In this document: positions 13,101 through 25,745 of the stretch, in pieces | Layout: each line of letters starts with the position of its first letter | Position numbering within the stretch: position 1 is the first letter of the stretch | Source of the DNA: Cloeon dipterum | Taxonomy: Eukaryota > Arthropoda > Insecta > Ephemeroptera > Baetidae | DNA length: 64,000 bases | Direction: 5' to 3' | Assembly (NCBI RefSeq): GCF_949628265.1 | Contig: NC_088789.1 | Span: forward strand, 26,033,883 to 26,097,882 | Made by a program: the position numbers and the translations under genes | The notes under the pieces: model-generated | Told to the model about the DNA's origin: nothing | What the model saw: the letters and a program-made list of their open reading frames with translations, nothing else | The model's database searches: none

Positions 13101-15743
13101 GCCCTAAAAAGAAATGAATCATGAAAACGTCAGGTTAATTGAAATATGTATTTATTTACTTCTTACTTTTACAAAAATTATGCTCTTTGATTTTGCATAT
13201 TTTGTTTCATTTAAAAAAGTTTTAATCAATAAGTAAAGGGAATTATAGTATTTAATTGAATTCATGATCTCATTTTCGTCGGGCTGGTGGCAACCCGCAG
13301 GCAAACGCGGCACTAGTTGCGAATTCCGCGACTCGCATACTTCTTCGGACCGATCGGGAAAGTGTGGCAGGGCGCTATTTCGGTCCGCCATCTATCCTGC
13401 GTTTAATCCCACCGGCGTGCTCTCCGCGTTAATCGGCGCCAAGCACACGCACACACAGACACGAAGAATCAGATCAAGCCACACTCGAGGCGAGTGTGTT
13501 ATATTATAGTAAGTGGACACCACCCCCGGCTGAAGAGGAACGATTTGTCCCCGCTCGCGAGTGGCCTTCGTCAGCAGCACAAAGAAAGGATTATTTTATT
13601 TCTGCTCGGCTTGAATTGCAAGCAAGCCGGCTCTCGAGTATTTATAATAAATACGTTTTTGCACTTTTTGCTGAGTGCGTGTAAGTATAAATACGCGAGA
13701 ATTTGCAATCGTGGCACAAGGTCTCAAGGGAAGAATTTTCTAAGCTTTCCCGAAAGAATGAATTGATTAAATTGTTGAATATTCTGAAAAGCATGAACGT
13801 AAAATAGCTTCTCGGGTAATTTAGAACACTTAATTGCATGGTAAATCAACATATTATAAGATGTATTTCATTTTTATTAATAAAGCTAGAGCAAATTCAC
13901 CCAATTTGAATTTCAGTCAGGCGATTTGCACACAAAATGAATCATGAATTGAAAAACATAAAAAATGTAGACAAAAATTGAATTAAAAATATCAAACAAT
14001 TTCTAGATGCGAAGTTTTTCATATTTTACATTATATTTAATCCATTAATAAGTTGGAAACAAACAGTAGATTATGAAAAAAATATAATTGCTACTTTAAA
14101 AATAGCTTAAGTAGCCAAGAACAAAATATGTGGAGGACAATTATTAACAAAAACGATAAAATTGCTAAATTTAATATTTTCATTCTTTGAGCAATAGAGT
14201 ATATATTTTATCAGATTGATTATAGCAATTAATTTGAAAGAAACAAACCAATATGTGGAGTCGATTCATTCGATTGTTCATAAAGTGAAGGGTATAATGA
14301 GACTGTTTCATTTATAAAATTTTAATTTATTTATTATAAAATAGTTTACAAATATTAATTTCATCTGGTTCCACATGGAGTTTGTATTTCAACTTTCTTA
14401 TATGTTCTCATTTATCATTACTATAATATGCCATGTGCCATTTTGTTATGTGATAGCGCGAAAGTCAGAGCAAGTGAATCGTCAACGACGTTGCAATTCA
14501 GCTCCATTAAAATTTGATGCTTATGATGCGGGATAAGGTTACGCGAATATGAATAAATGGGTCGAGTTAAATTTAAGAGGATTTGACACTGGCTGGGTCA
14601 GCAGGCCTTGAATGAGAGTTTGACCCACGTGTCGGAGAGGGAGGCGGGCCAGAGGTCGAATGATCGCACGCACAGATAAAAAAAATCAATAGTATACACG
14701 AGAGAGTTGAAATAATTGCAATGATTTGTTGACCGTTTGCGATTATAGTAGAGAACGTTTCCTGAATTAAGAAATCACGTCAAGAATAATTAAGCTCTAA
14801 ATTTGAAGTAATTGGCCGCGACAGTTTCGTTATTTTTTTTATCAAGCCTTTGTCACGACCAAAACAAATAAACAAACAAACAAACGAGAGTAGAGCATCA
14901 TCATTTTGCAGTTGGCAATCGGGAAGGGCGAACAACAAAGGAGCTGAGATGCGTGAACGCCGCGTGGAAAGGTCCAATTAAGTAGGTTATATCATATTTA
15001 TCGCGCAGCACTCAGGAGATTGAAACCTGCGCTTCCTCCATCCTCCCACGCAATTGCATGTGCGGTGACTAAAGCGGCTCATCTCGCAATTCAAATTCAT
15101 AGAAAATGCCAGAGCATCATGAGATCGAGTTGCACGCTCAAAGGGTGCACTCGGAGGAAAATCTTAACGTCAGAGTGTGCAGTGCAGTGCAGTGAGTAAT
15201 CGGCTTGCACGAGACTTAAAATAATCCGACTTCAAAGCATATTATAAAAATTAAATAAATTTGTGCTGGTTTATAATTAAATAAATATATTCGTAAAAGT
15301 TACAAGAATTTTGCTCCCAGCTGTAAGAGGCGAAAATTGAAACATATGAAATTGGATCGTAGAAATCAGCTAAATGATCAATTAAACGGCGCCGTTTCCT
15401 ACGCGAAACCGGTTGAAAAGAGCTCAAACTATTCAAGGCTAGCCGCGTAAGCACCAAATTCGACGATAAGCCGGCGCTAATTGGGCGGCAAACATGTTTC
15501 TCCAAGTTTGACCTTTGGCCGACCTTCAAGCGTTTGGGCAGAAACCTGAATGAAAAAGGGCGCAGGCAACGTCGGGCCCGGCGCCAAAGGTGCGGTGAGA
15601 CCTCAGCGGAGGGCTCGTCGGCACGTTACAGGGTCGCGTGACGCTCAGGGGGGTGCAGGGGGTGGCGAACGCGCGCGTGCCAGGGTGCACGGAGGGCCTG
15701 ACGAGGGAAGGCGCGACCCGCTGCGTGCACACTCACCTGCCAT
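4101..15743 (-). CDS. Gyg: glycogenin, self-glucosylating primer of glycogen synthesis
   Basis: Coding exons in transcript order: 15743-15737 (ATG GCA G), 8939-8798, 8227-7890, 7079-6953, 6895-6715, 6615-6520, 5598-5071 and 4292-4101. All phases agree and give about 536 aa. Glycogenin is a GT8 glucosyltransferase that glucosylates its own tyrosine from UDP-glucose and hands the primer to glycogen synthase in the cytosol. Visible: the N-terminal strand [12 protein letters not shown]; the Mn-binding DxD in FLDADTLV (about 104-106); [16 protein letters not shown]; and HYSYLPAFK, where Tyr197 aligns with the family's acceptor tyrosine. A 200-residue proline-rich linker follows. The C-terminus [18 protein letters not shown] matches the conserved synthase-binding motif. 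The 32-codon exon at 6615-6520 is the least certain: phases fit, but there is no homology to support it. The extreme first exon rests on splice phase and an ATG in a GC-rich region. Confidence 0.92.
10021..10060 (+). repeat. LINE/SINE-like 3' tail with (ATTCC)n
   Basis: AATAAAGTAC is followed directly by iterated ATTCC units. An AATAAA signal running into a short pentamer array is typical of the 3' end of CR1/L2-type non-LTR elements or SINEs that borrow their tails. Only the tail is recognisable; no reverse transcriptase remnant is visible upstream. Confidence 0.4.
10941..11189 (+). mobile_element. 249-bp MITE-like element, copy 1
   Basis: This segment is the reverse complement of 16318-16566, and the two are exactly equal in length. 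Within each copy the ends are imperfect inverted repeats: GCGCAGAT with ATGGCGTC at one end and the same words inverted at the other. The element has no coding capacity. It carries AAGATGGCGTC, close to a YY1/Pho-type motif. This copy lies inside glycogenin intron 1. Confidence 0.75.
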
Positions 15744-16100
15744 GGTGTGCACTAGGTTGGAGGCGTCGGACGCGAGATTCGAAGTGGTTCCAGCAGCAGC
15801 TTCCGCACAACTCGCACGCCGAATTCAAAGTCGTGCCCTTCACGTCATGATTTTTACATTTATATGTGGACACACGTCGCCGCCCGCCGAGTGCCGCAGT
15901 GTCCCGCAAGGCTCGCCAGAAGACACCAGCAGTCGGCCCCGCGGATCGATGAGCCCGCGACGCCAGCACCGCCTGCCCGCCGCGGAAAGCACTCCCGCCG
16001 ATCTGCTGCTCCGACGCGCGAAACCAGAGCCGAGTATGCAACCTGCGTGACGCGCGTGTCGCCATTCTGCCTACTCTGCCTGCAAGTAGGCTGAGAATTG
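15744..16100 (-). promoter_or_regulatory. GC-rich promoter region of glycogenin
   Basis: A CpG-rich stretch surrounds the 7-nt first coding exon and extends to about 16060, in contrast to the AT-rich flanks. No TATA box is seen. Long open frames on both strands here follow from high GC and few stop codons; none resembles a known protein. It probably holds the transcription start and 5' UTR of glycogenin. Confidence 0.45.
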
Positions 16101-16317
16101 AAAAAAATGATAAAATGTCTGCCTGATGACTGATAAGAAAAAAATCTTTGTAGGAAATGACTTTCTTTGATGCAGAATATTTTCAAGTAATTTATGAAAG
16201 ATACATCGATTTTCTTAACTGTTCTTAAAGTAATAACAACAAAAAGAGTTTTATTTTAAGTGTTACATTTCTTCGTGAAAAAGATGTTTGCAGTTTTTCG
16301 CAGCGAGGGCTAGATTC

Positions 16318-16566
16318 GTGCGACGCGCAGATATGGCGTCCGGTGGATTATGGCGCGAAAAAACGGTCTCGTGAAAATGCGCGAAAAGAACCATGTTTTG
16401 GTCAATATTGTGACTTAATTTGCATTACTTGTACTAATTGTGTCTTTTGGATCGTAAAAACAAACTCTCGACACGCGTATGGCAATCCAAAGAGAGCTTT
16501 TTGTCTCCCACATTCAGACGCCATCTTGGATCTGCGCAGTGCGAACCAATTTTATCGCATATCTGG
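16318..16566 (-). mobile_element. 249-bp MITE-like element, copy 2
   Basis: This is the inverted partner of 10941-11189, lying just upstream of the glycogenin promoter. Both copies keep their terminal GCGCAGAT/ATGGCGTC words and differ by scattered substitutions, so they derive from one family and have aged separately. Confidence 0.75.
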
Positions 16567-16979
16567 CCTGATAAGAGAAAATCACTATCGGAAAGCACTT
16601 TCTTCGAAGCATAATATATTTTAATCCAAATATAAAATTCAAAAGATAATTAAAAAAGATACGTCGATTTGCTTAACTCTCTGTAAAGTAATATTATCAA
16701 CAAGAAGAGTTTTATCAATAAGTGTTACATTTCTTCGTAAAATAGATATTTGCAGTTGTTCGTATATCCAGTCAGTTAAAATAATTCCTACGCTATTGTT
16801 AAGAGTCTGCGTGCGCTCACAGATGTATATATATTAAAAATAAAACCAATTAATAATTTCTTAAATTCGCATTGCATTTTAAATAAAAAAAATTTACAGC
16901 TTTAGCAAGGTAAAGGTGGTTTTATTGAACCAATTAATCAAACTCAAGGATTAGACCTTGCCCCAACGTTAGTAATTGT

Positions 16980-17480
16980 TCAAACTTTCAATTTGTAACA
17001 ACATTGTCATCGCCTAATCCCGGGTTTGAACCATTAGAACTACAAAAACTACACAACGTTCGACTAGTCACACCCTCTCCTAGATAGCCGATGGGTTTAG
17101 TGGAGATCGATAGCTAAACCCCAAATTTTGGCTTTTTCTACATCCACAGTTAGAATTGTTATGAAATTTCTGATTGTGCCAATTAGATTTTTTATCCTTT
17201 TTGCTCTCTATAAAGGGTAAATGGTGGTAGTTTTTGGGGTAGATTTTTTATTGTTTTAAGAGATTTGTCTGAAAAAGCAAAGCGACGCGATTTTTAGCGA
17301 TACTGCAATGCATGGGGTGGAAGAGGGATGGGGGTTGAGCACCCTCAAAATTCTTTGGCTATATAGGAAAGATCGAAACGAGTTCAACAGTGTGCAGTTT
17401 TTGCAATAATTCTTACTCTTAGAACCCGAGATTTGGTGATAACAATATTTGAAAAAATGGAACAATAATTAGAGTCTCTC
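16980..17480 (+). repeat. dispersed repeat, 'GAGATTTGGTG' family
   Basis: It contains words found again near 41950-42480, 55250-55760 and, more weakly, 61730-61860: a G-run followed by TTGAGCACCCTC, then GTGTGCAG..TTTGCAATAATTCT, then AACCCGAGATTTGGTG and AT-rich sequence with AAAAAT. The copies are diverged and their boundaries unclear. No coding remnant is visible. Confidence 0.45.
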
Positions 17481-18137
17481 GTATTTTGAAAAATTGAGCT
17501 GAAAATATGTTTCTGAGCGTTTATTTGATCTAAAAATGACATATTTTTATAGAGAAAATTATGCTTGAAGACAAGTTTTATTCCTAACTGAACAAATCAA
17601 ATTATTTTAGATAGTTTTTAGCCACTTTTAGACGCTTGTGGAAGATTTAGACAATTTCATACGATTTCAAAAGTGCCTTAATAGACTTCAAATTTTCATA
17701 AAGATTTTAAGCCCATAAAATATATTCAACCGTAAAAACAGCCCAGAAATATCAATACCAGTCATGAGCCAATTTAAACTACACACAATACCGTAAATTT
17801 GTCTATCATAAAAAATAATCATTTTCGTTTGATATTTCAAGAATGTCTATTTTCTGCCAAATACACACAAGAGACATCAGTTCCGCAGTTTAAATTGCTG
17901 TATTATCAGCATGTGTTTAAAGAATTGATGAGCCTTTTGTTTATTTTAATAAAATACAAAGATTAATAGGGCTATTAATGAAAAAAAAGAGATTTTCTTT
18001 AGCTATTAATTAACTGAGAAAGTGAAGCCTCTAGCTTAGCCGTAATGTGGCAACAAACCAAGAATAAAATGCATCGCCGCCGTGTGAAGGACCGCCGTTG
18101 CCTCCTGTAAAAGTAAAAAGTTCAATCGCCAGACGTT

Positions 18138-18190
18138 TGTCCCGTGAAGCCGCTCATTGTTTGAAAGGTGCGAACCCAGCAAGGCAACAA
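18138..18190 (+). repeat. short repeat shared with 41070-41125
   Basis: GTCCCGTGAAGCCG, then GAAAGGTGC(A/G)AACC(C)AGCAAG, occurs here and inside the intron of the gene at 40791-41819. It is probably part of a dispersed element whose full extent cannot be drawn from two partial copies. Confidence 0.45.
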
Positions 18191-20670
18191 GACAAGTAGT
18201 GAGACTCATATGGACTCGCCCCGACCCAAATACACGACCAGATTTCTATCACAGTAGATTTAATGCATGTACTTGAAACAAAACAAGCCATCGGTCAAGA
18301 TACCTTTGGTATTGATCAGACAGTTAACTTGAGATAAAAAACAAAAAAAAAATATTTTTGGTAAATAATTTTTGCAGAAAAATCGTATCAATTAAACAGT
18401 GAAGAATTATACGTATTGTTCTAATTTAATTTAACAATGTATAATCATAATCAATGTGAGAAAGTAATTTCATAGTCTATTAGTGTCAGAAAATTCCTCA
18501 TTATCTAATGTTTTCCTCCAGGAAACAATTTTCGCTCATCCCTGCCTACATTAGAGTTTGTCAACCATTCTAATGGACTATTAAATTAAAAAGAAAAATA
18601 ATTAATTAAAATCAATTGAAATATTCATACAGAAAACAATTTCAATTTAACCGTGCATTTGTTTATGCTTCTGACAAGGTAAGACACTGATTGTGAGTGC
18701 ACCACTTTTTGCAAGTCACGTGTGCAGTCGAAAACGGCTTAATTGCCTTGCTCCCAATAAAAAAAGGCAGACATGTGTAATGGCGCCGAATCTGTGAAGC
18801 GTCCGACAGAGTTGAAAAGAGGGAAAACATTAACTTCAGTTATACGCGGTGGCGTGCCTTTTACTTTTCTCATTCCTTCCTTTTTTGCGGTGCAAACACG
18901 CATTCCGCGTGAGCTGGCGGATTCGTAATGGCTCGTTTCGCGGTGGCATTGGCCAATTTCGCGTTGACATTGCACCCGTTCCGCTCAGTCACTTTCATTC
19001 CAGGTTGATTGTTTCATTCTGCCTTCACAGCATCACAGATCATCCAAGACAAGGTCGTAGTTCGGCCAACGAACAAGAGAAACATGAAACTCAAGCCTTG
19101 TTTCATTTCAATCTCCGCTGTGGTTTAAAATTCTCTTTTTTTTTGTGGCATGCATTAAAGACAGGTTTGCAGTGTGAGAGGAGCATCGTGGGCAGAAAAA
19201 CATTTAGTGTTCGCGCCTAGGACTTGTTTCATTTGGATATCCAGGAAGGACTCGCTTAATCATAATTCGCAAGCCAGACGTCGTTTTTGGCATTTCAAGG
19301 CTGAATTTTAGAGCATCACTAAAAGCGTCATGCATATATTATTGCGCCTCTTCGTTTAATAACTGCGTATGCTCGCAAACCTGTCTCGTGCCATACTTTG
19401 TTTGCTATAAATATGTTGATTGTGTCATTTACATATTATTATTATGCATGATGCAATTTAATAAATATAAAATAACGAGCGTGATTGATTTGCATCTCTG
19501 TATGATTTTTATTTTAAAAGATAAAAAGGTATCTTATTCTGACCTAAAATATTTATCAAAATTTTGCATCTCATTTCCACGTTTTTAGTTCCTCTCGTCG
19601 ATGCCTGGATCGGGAGACGAATTTCTCTTTTCTGCGAATTTCATCGTGGTTCTTAAAAGGCTAAACACATTTTTGATGCTTCCTGGATTAATTCTTACTT
19701 TTACGGATTCAGCTAAGGTCGATTAATAGGAAAGAGCAAAATAATATATTGTTCAAGAAAAAATGGTTCTCATAAATCGCAGCAAAAATACTTCTCCGCG
19801 CTGGATTTCCTCTTAAAAGTGATCTTTGGTGGGGGTGTAACTCACAGGAATTTTTAAAAGGTGCGTAATTCCCAAAATTCTTGAAAAGGAGGCTCCGGGC
19901 AGGTGCAAAAACAAAGTTTTTGCCAAGATTTTATGTTGAATTACGACAAGATTAGTGATTAATTGGTTTTTTAGCAACTAATCGAATATAATCAGTATAG
20001 AAAAAGTGTCAAAATGCTTATAAACACAATCGCACTCATTGGACAGTCAGAACAAAGTTTGTTGTTTAAATTTTCAGACTATTTTATTAACAATTACAAT
20101 AACCATCCGCAAAAATTAAAATAAAAAAAAAACACAAAAATGGGATTTTGTGCTACTTAATTGATCCATTTAATATTTCACTTGTTTTGAATCTATTTAT
20201 ATCACATGAAAAACCTCTAACCTTTAAAATTCTATTACTGTAACATGTTTTGAAGTTGAATGACACAGCAAGAAGTCATTGTAACAATGAGTGCGTCTTA
20301 CAAAAAATCGTGCGGTTGCAACTTTGATTCGTTCGAGACTTTCCCGCTTCTGCTGGCAATGTCCCAACGCATCAACAATATCAGCACGCGTCCGCTGCCT
20401 TTTGGCAAAAAAACCGCATTCACTCCCTGACGGGAATTCCCAAAAATTAAAAAATGATAATTTGATAATTATTATTCCATCTCCATTTCCAACGAATGAG
20501 AAACCTCGCTTTTTTTGTTTTTGTGTGCTCTACTGAACACAATTATAATACTTTCAATTTCGCACGCACACACGTGAATCGTGCCACATAATTTTTGAGT
20601 TTTCCATCCGTCGACGCAACTGACGTCACGGATTGGAAGCCAAGTTGAAGGTTGTCGCACGCGTGATTCA

Positions 20671-20696
20671 CCGCCGTCGCCGCCGCCGCCGCCGCG
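20671..20696 (+). repeat. (CGC)n trinucleotide run
   Basis: A CCG/CGC run of about 26 bp, not in any supported coding frame. It lies just downstream of a TGACGTCA-type CRE-like octamer at about 20620. Confidence 0.7.
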
Positions 20697-22574
20697 TCTT
20701 CTTCTCGATCGTAATCTGCGCGTTTAGCATTGGCGACGGCTAATTAAACGACCTATGGACACAATTGCACAATGATCCGCGGTGTTTTACAGTCGATTCC
20801 GCGTTTCATCGTATTCCTGGTTTAGCTGCCCACGAATGGCCTCTAAATTTTTAATAATTGGCAATGCAGGGCGTCCGATTACTGCAACCCACGAACCAAA
20901 TCGATGTGCTGCCGAGATTGTTGCTGCGGTTCCGGCAGTAATTTGTGCACTTCATGCTCGTATGTAGACCTACCAGTGTAATGTTCCAAGGCCTTTACAG
21001 GAAAGAGGAGCGTCTTCAATAAATTGCACGTTTTTCATCAGAAAGGGAAATTGCTGGGTAGAGATAAATGTTGCGGCATTGCCATTTATTAAACATTGGA
21101 AGGATGGAAACCAACTACTGCAAATCACTTGGAAAATTATTAAAAAAATAAATAAAGGAGGAATGATTTATACCATCGAATTACTTAACAAGGATGCAAT
21201 AATTTTGTTTGTTCTTTTAAGCAGGAAATAAAATATATACCAGAATTTTACTTTGTTTTTGGATTGAGATTTTCTTACAACAAAATTATTTGAAATAATC
21301 AGAAGTACGTCTCTGTTCAAATGAAATCGAATAATTAATTATTTTTCATAAAAATTGCATCACCTGTTTAAGCCTGTAAAATTGACAATAATTTATTGAT
21401 TCGTTTTATAAATTTCCCTCCTGTTTATTAAGAATTTTATAAATTTTTTTCCTACTCTCTTGGCGTGGAGCATATATCAGCATTCTAATAATTTTCCATC
21501 AAATAACCAATGCCACAGTTTTTATATTGGAGCATTCATATTACAACTTAAAACACAAATACCAATTGGCATAGCTTACGTAATTTCAGACGTCACAATT
21601 CGTAGAAGTCTGGATTTAATTGCACCTTGGTTTCGTTGCACGAAAAGAATCGACCTAATTGAATGTGCAAACCATTGAAATGAGGAAAATATGATCCATT
21701 ACCAATCGCACGTGAGCCGAAAACTCGGTTCCAGAGCAAAATTTCTCCACAGTAACGCATGCAATTTCCCCTCAAATACATATATTATTTAATCGCATCA
21801 ATTATAAGTGAATCAGTGCCCAACCTTCAGGTTTTCCAGGGTTCGTAAAGACCTTATTTTGTGGTCTATGGTCGCATTTTTTTCTAATGGAGCTTGGTTT
21901 TGAGTTTTGCGGATGGATGATGGTTTTTTAACGTGTCGAGGGAAAATAAAATATTGGCGGTTACTAATTGAGATAGTACTATTTGAATAAAGTTAACTTG
22001 CTAATTAGTTTCAGAAATGATCTTTATTACGGTTCTGCAGGGCTATTTTTACCCCATACATTGCGATATCCACAAAAATAAATTGAAATATGAACAAAAT
22101 TGTTAAAATAAAGGTGATTTCGTTCGTTCAATTTCTCTTGAGGAAGTGTTCTTTTCGAAATTCTTTAAATTATGCACTTAAGTTTTCGTTCAGACACAGA
22201 TTCAGAGGGAGATCATTCCGCTTTGAACTTGAAAACTAATAAGACAATTTTATACAATATGTTTGGCGGTTCTCTAAGTTTCTGATATTGCTTTAATTGG
22301 AGCGTTTAATGTTCCTACTTTAATTTGGAGTGAATTTTAATGCAAAGCGTCTTAATGGCACATCCTGTATTGAAAAACATACATCGGATTTCCCATTTAT
22401 TTTAAAATTATTGCGTCAAAGATGTTTTGATCTCGCATTTCGCACCTCAGCCTTTCGTGATTCCCCAAAAGCTGGTGGGGCACTGGCCAGGACTCCCTCA
22501 GGGTCGGTGCGTAGCCCTCGCCGAGGGTGGGAGCGCTGCACCTTGTGTCCGGATCTGAAACACGTAACGCACCT

Positions 22575-22600
22575 GGGGATCCCCCACTACAGCTATAAAA
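22575..22600 (+). promoter_or_regulatory. kappaB-like site and TATA box of the 22.66-kb gene
   Basis: GGGGATCCCC at 22575-22584 fits the kappaB consensus GGGRNYYYCC on both strands. TATAAAA follows at 22594-22600, 56 bp before the ATG. Rel/NF-kappaB control is an inference; a palindromic match can arise by chance. Confidence 0.55.
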
Positions 22601-22655
22601 GCACCTGATCTGCAGGCGGCGGGTGCACACGACTCAATCTCACCACCGCATCGAA

Positions 22656-25353
22656 ATGAAGATCTTCTTCGCCGTTCTGGCCCTTGCGGCCGCCGCTGCT
22701 GCACAGTCAGGTAAATCTTCAATTTCATTAGACCACTAAATGAACATAAAAATAGGAATGTTCACTACATTTTTTGTGCTCCGTTATGTAAGAAAAAAAT
22801 ATTAAATTCACAAAATAGCTTTTTTATTCAAGATTTATCACATTTGAACTTTTTGTGTAGTTTAAAATTTCTATATTTTGAAAAGCCATCACAAAGTGTG
22901 CCAAACTGTGTTCTACTTATTTAAAAATTTATTTATTATTTATTTTTCATGTGCCTCCACGTGGATAATGGCAATCATAGTCTATTGTGTTGGCAATCAC
23001 ACGAGGAAACCATCGTTCCAAGTGTTAATGCTGTGCAAATTAGCTACCGATCCGTTAGGATTCAAGTTAAAGATCGCATTATTTGCGTCATGCAGACGGC
23101 AGTCACGTCCGTACGGTTTGCGCTCGCGTAAAAAATATTCAAACAAACAAGCCACTCTTGTGCGGCATACTCAGAAACAAAGCTCAAGGTCCTGCTGCAG
23201 CCGCTCGTGCGGCATGTGAGAGAGAGAGACCGGCTCTCGGTGATCTCCTCTGCAGACGATATATTTATATTAGCTCTCGCGTTAATTACCTCTGCAAAGA
23301 GAAACCTGTGGGCGTTCGTGGAAGAAATCCACTCCGTTTCGTAACCCTAGACCAAATCTAGTCAATAAACAAATAAAATAAAATGGCACGAAAATAGCTC
23401 GGGTTTCGTATAAACAAATCAGTTAGGAAGTCTTGCCTCAGGGGAAAATGCTACTTAAATAGATTATAACATAAAATGCAAATTTTATAAACAAGGCCCA
23501 ATTTTGGTGCAATTAATCGTATTTTTGTTGTGAAACGTATGCAAATAATTTTTATTATTTCAACGTAAAATGAAATCACTTTTGTAACGAATGAAAGGAA
23601 TAACAATAATTATTCCTGTGACGCACGGCTTCTGATCTAATTAAAAACGCTCGAGCTGAGAATTCGGTAGCACACAGTCAGGCGTGGGCACTTTCTCTCT
23701 CGTCGACTCGTCGACAGGGTCAAGTTCGCACGCAACATCCGGAGCGGTGCATACCTGTGTGTTTTTGTTACACCCGCTGAATCTGCAGACCTTCAAATTT
23801 TGTTTTCACATTTTTCTATTGTAACCAAGTCTATAATAACTATTAATTAAATTTGTTTTTAAGTGAAATTTTTAATTAGATCTTAGGCAATTTCGAATGC
23901 AACTAACAATAGGCAATTAGGTTTTAAATTGCTTTTGTTCAACCAGCGTTTAGTTTTTTATTTTTTATTTAGACGCTACAGTTGAATCATCAATGTTTTA
24001 ATAATTGGTTTAATTGAGTGAAGAAACGTAGACAACTTGTCTGGCGTAGCTGTTGCGCAGGTTGCATAACTACTCTTTTTGGTCCCTATTTTCCAGTTCA
24101 TTAATTCTTGGTTTAATCAGTCGGGTTATCTCTAATTTTGACTCTAATAATTGCAGTGGACACATACAGCCAGGCGGCTCTGGACGTGCAGAGCAATCAG
24201 GGCAACAGCGACCCCAACGACCACGGCCTTGCTCCTCCCCCGGCAGACCACGTTTCCCCCATCGCCCGCCACATCCTGCTCCCCAGCCCCCAGGAAGAGC
24301 TGGAACAACCTGAGCTCGTCAGGGAGAAGCGTCAGTTTGGGTACGGTCGTCGCGGGTCAGTAATTTTTCTCCATTCTTTAGCGGAATATCGATTCTTATA
24401 ACTGGAGGAGTACTGGACAAAGTACGAAGGACACAAACAGCTCTGCATGAGGTTTGCTACACTGACAATGATGGTGATCGGGTTGGTGCTGCGCTCTTGG
24501 TCCAACGATGTGCATATTTATTAATAACTTTTAATAGATACTTACTAGTAATTTAAGTATGCAAAGTGATTTAAGCTGGTATAATTGAAGGTTTTGAGAC
24601 CACTGAAATTATTTTATTAATTTCAATCGGTTCTGGTGGGTGCTGGGACAAGCGAAAAATTAGCCAAGATTAATTTCTAATCATAAATTAATGCCATAAA
24701 TCAATGTAATGACTTAACATGCGTTTAGAATTTTAAAAGAAGCAAAAAAAAATCATTTTAATAATTCAGGATCTGTACAGTGGGATGTGAGGAGTACGTA
24801 GAGGTTCAATATTTTTTTTTATTTATTTAATACACGATCTTTTATATATTTGTAATTAAAATTTTCTTAAATGCATCATTTAAGGATAAGAGATTAACCA
24901 TCCAGGTCATAAATGGCTTCAATTGGCAACGCAAGTTGCGCATCTGAATCTCTAAATTTACTTCATCATTTAGTTTACAAATCTTTTGTTAGTATGAAAA
25001 CTTTGGACGGGCACAAAATATACATTTTAATAAAAGCATTTTTTGTAATAAAATTCATATTTAATTCCCACAGTTACGGACGTCATCGTGGATTCGGCGG
25101 TCGTCACGGCGGCTACGGCGGATATGGTGGCTACCCTGGCGGCTACGGCGGATACGGCGGCTACCCTGGCGGCTACGGCGGCTACCCTGGTGGCTATGGA
25201 GGCTACCCTGGTGGCGGCTTCGGCGGCAGCAGCTCCAACGCCAACGCGCAGTCGTCCAGCTTCTCCATCGGCGGCGGATTCGGACCCTTCCAGGGCTCCA
25301 TCTCGAGCAGCCAGGCCAGCGCCAACTCTGGCTCCTTCGGCTTCGGCCGCTAA
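22656..25353 (+). CDS. secreted Gly/Tyr-rich prepropeptide with REKR site and FGFGR end
   Basis: Exons 22656-22710, 24157-24355 and 25074-25353 join to 177 aa (phases 1 and 2). Residues 1-18 are a signal peptide (MKIFFAVLALAAAAAAQS). Residues 19-77 form an acidic, proline-containing pro-segment ending in LVREKR, a furin-type site, followed by QFGYGRR. The mature part has GGYGGYPGGYGGY repeats, then SSSNANAQSSSFSIGGGFGP, a Ser/Ala stretch and the C-terminus SFGFGR. Gly-Arg before the stop is the usual substrate for carboxypeptidase trimming and amidation. TATA is at 22594 and AATAAA at 25490-25495. The three-exon layout and LVREKRQFG are shared with the last gene of the cluster (56156-57742). 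Family unrecognised; antimicrobial peptide, cuticle or silk-like protein are all possible. Confidence 0.85.
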
Positions 25354-25745
25354 CCCTGAGGAAGGTTAACTCGACCACTCGCCGAACACACATCCCGCAC
25401 TGCCGGTGCATTTCTCTCGCCAACGATTGTTCACCTGAATATTCACATCGCATTTTTGTAAAATCGAAATCTCATCTCATCTACTTCTTAATAAAACGTG
25501 ATTTTAAATTATTTAAAAATATAAATATGGCGCCTCTTCATTTTTCCACTTTATGTATTGTTTCGTCATCACTATATAGGTCAAAAGCTCCTGGTTATAG
25601 AAAATGCAATATTTATGCAACTTAAATTATGAATTCCACGAGCAAAACAAGCAAATTTCAAGTAAATATTTATATTATCTAAAAAATGTAATATTAAATT
25701 AAAAGAAAATTTGTAGACAGTTCATTTTTACCTTTATTTAATATA

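Larger units (their letters stand above)
8940..15736. other. 6.8-kb first intron of glycogenin
   Basis: No exon of another gene is supported. The intron holds a LINE-like 3' tail (10021-10060), one copy of a 249-bp inverted-repeat element (10941-11189), a CA-rich microsatellite near 13443-13464, an (AAAC)n run near 14866-14884, and two GC-richer islands (about 10320-10690 and 13270-13600). The islands contain unrecognised short frames and could be alternative promoters or first exons of glycogenin. The sequence near 9540-9700 resembles the dispersed repeat found at 55.3 kb. Confidence 0.55.
16567..22574. other. gene-free intergenic stretch
   Basis: About 6 kb without a supportable gene; open frames are short and unlike known proteins. 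It holds a dispersed repeat (16980-17480), a 50-bp motif at 18138-18190 that recurs at 41070-41125, and a (CGC)n run at 20671-20696. The rest is AT-rich sequence in which I see nothing. Confidence 0.6.

Noticed and set aside
15550-16065. Long open frames on both strands (166 and 110 codons) upstream of glycogenin
   Set aside because: They arise from high GC and lack of stops in the promoter region; no signal, domain or splice support.
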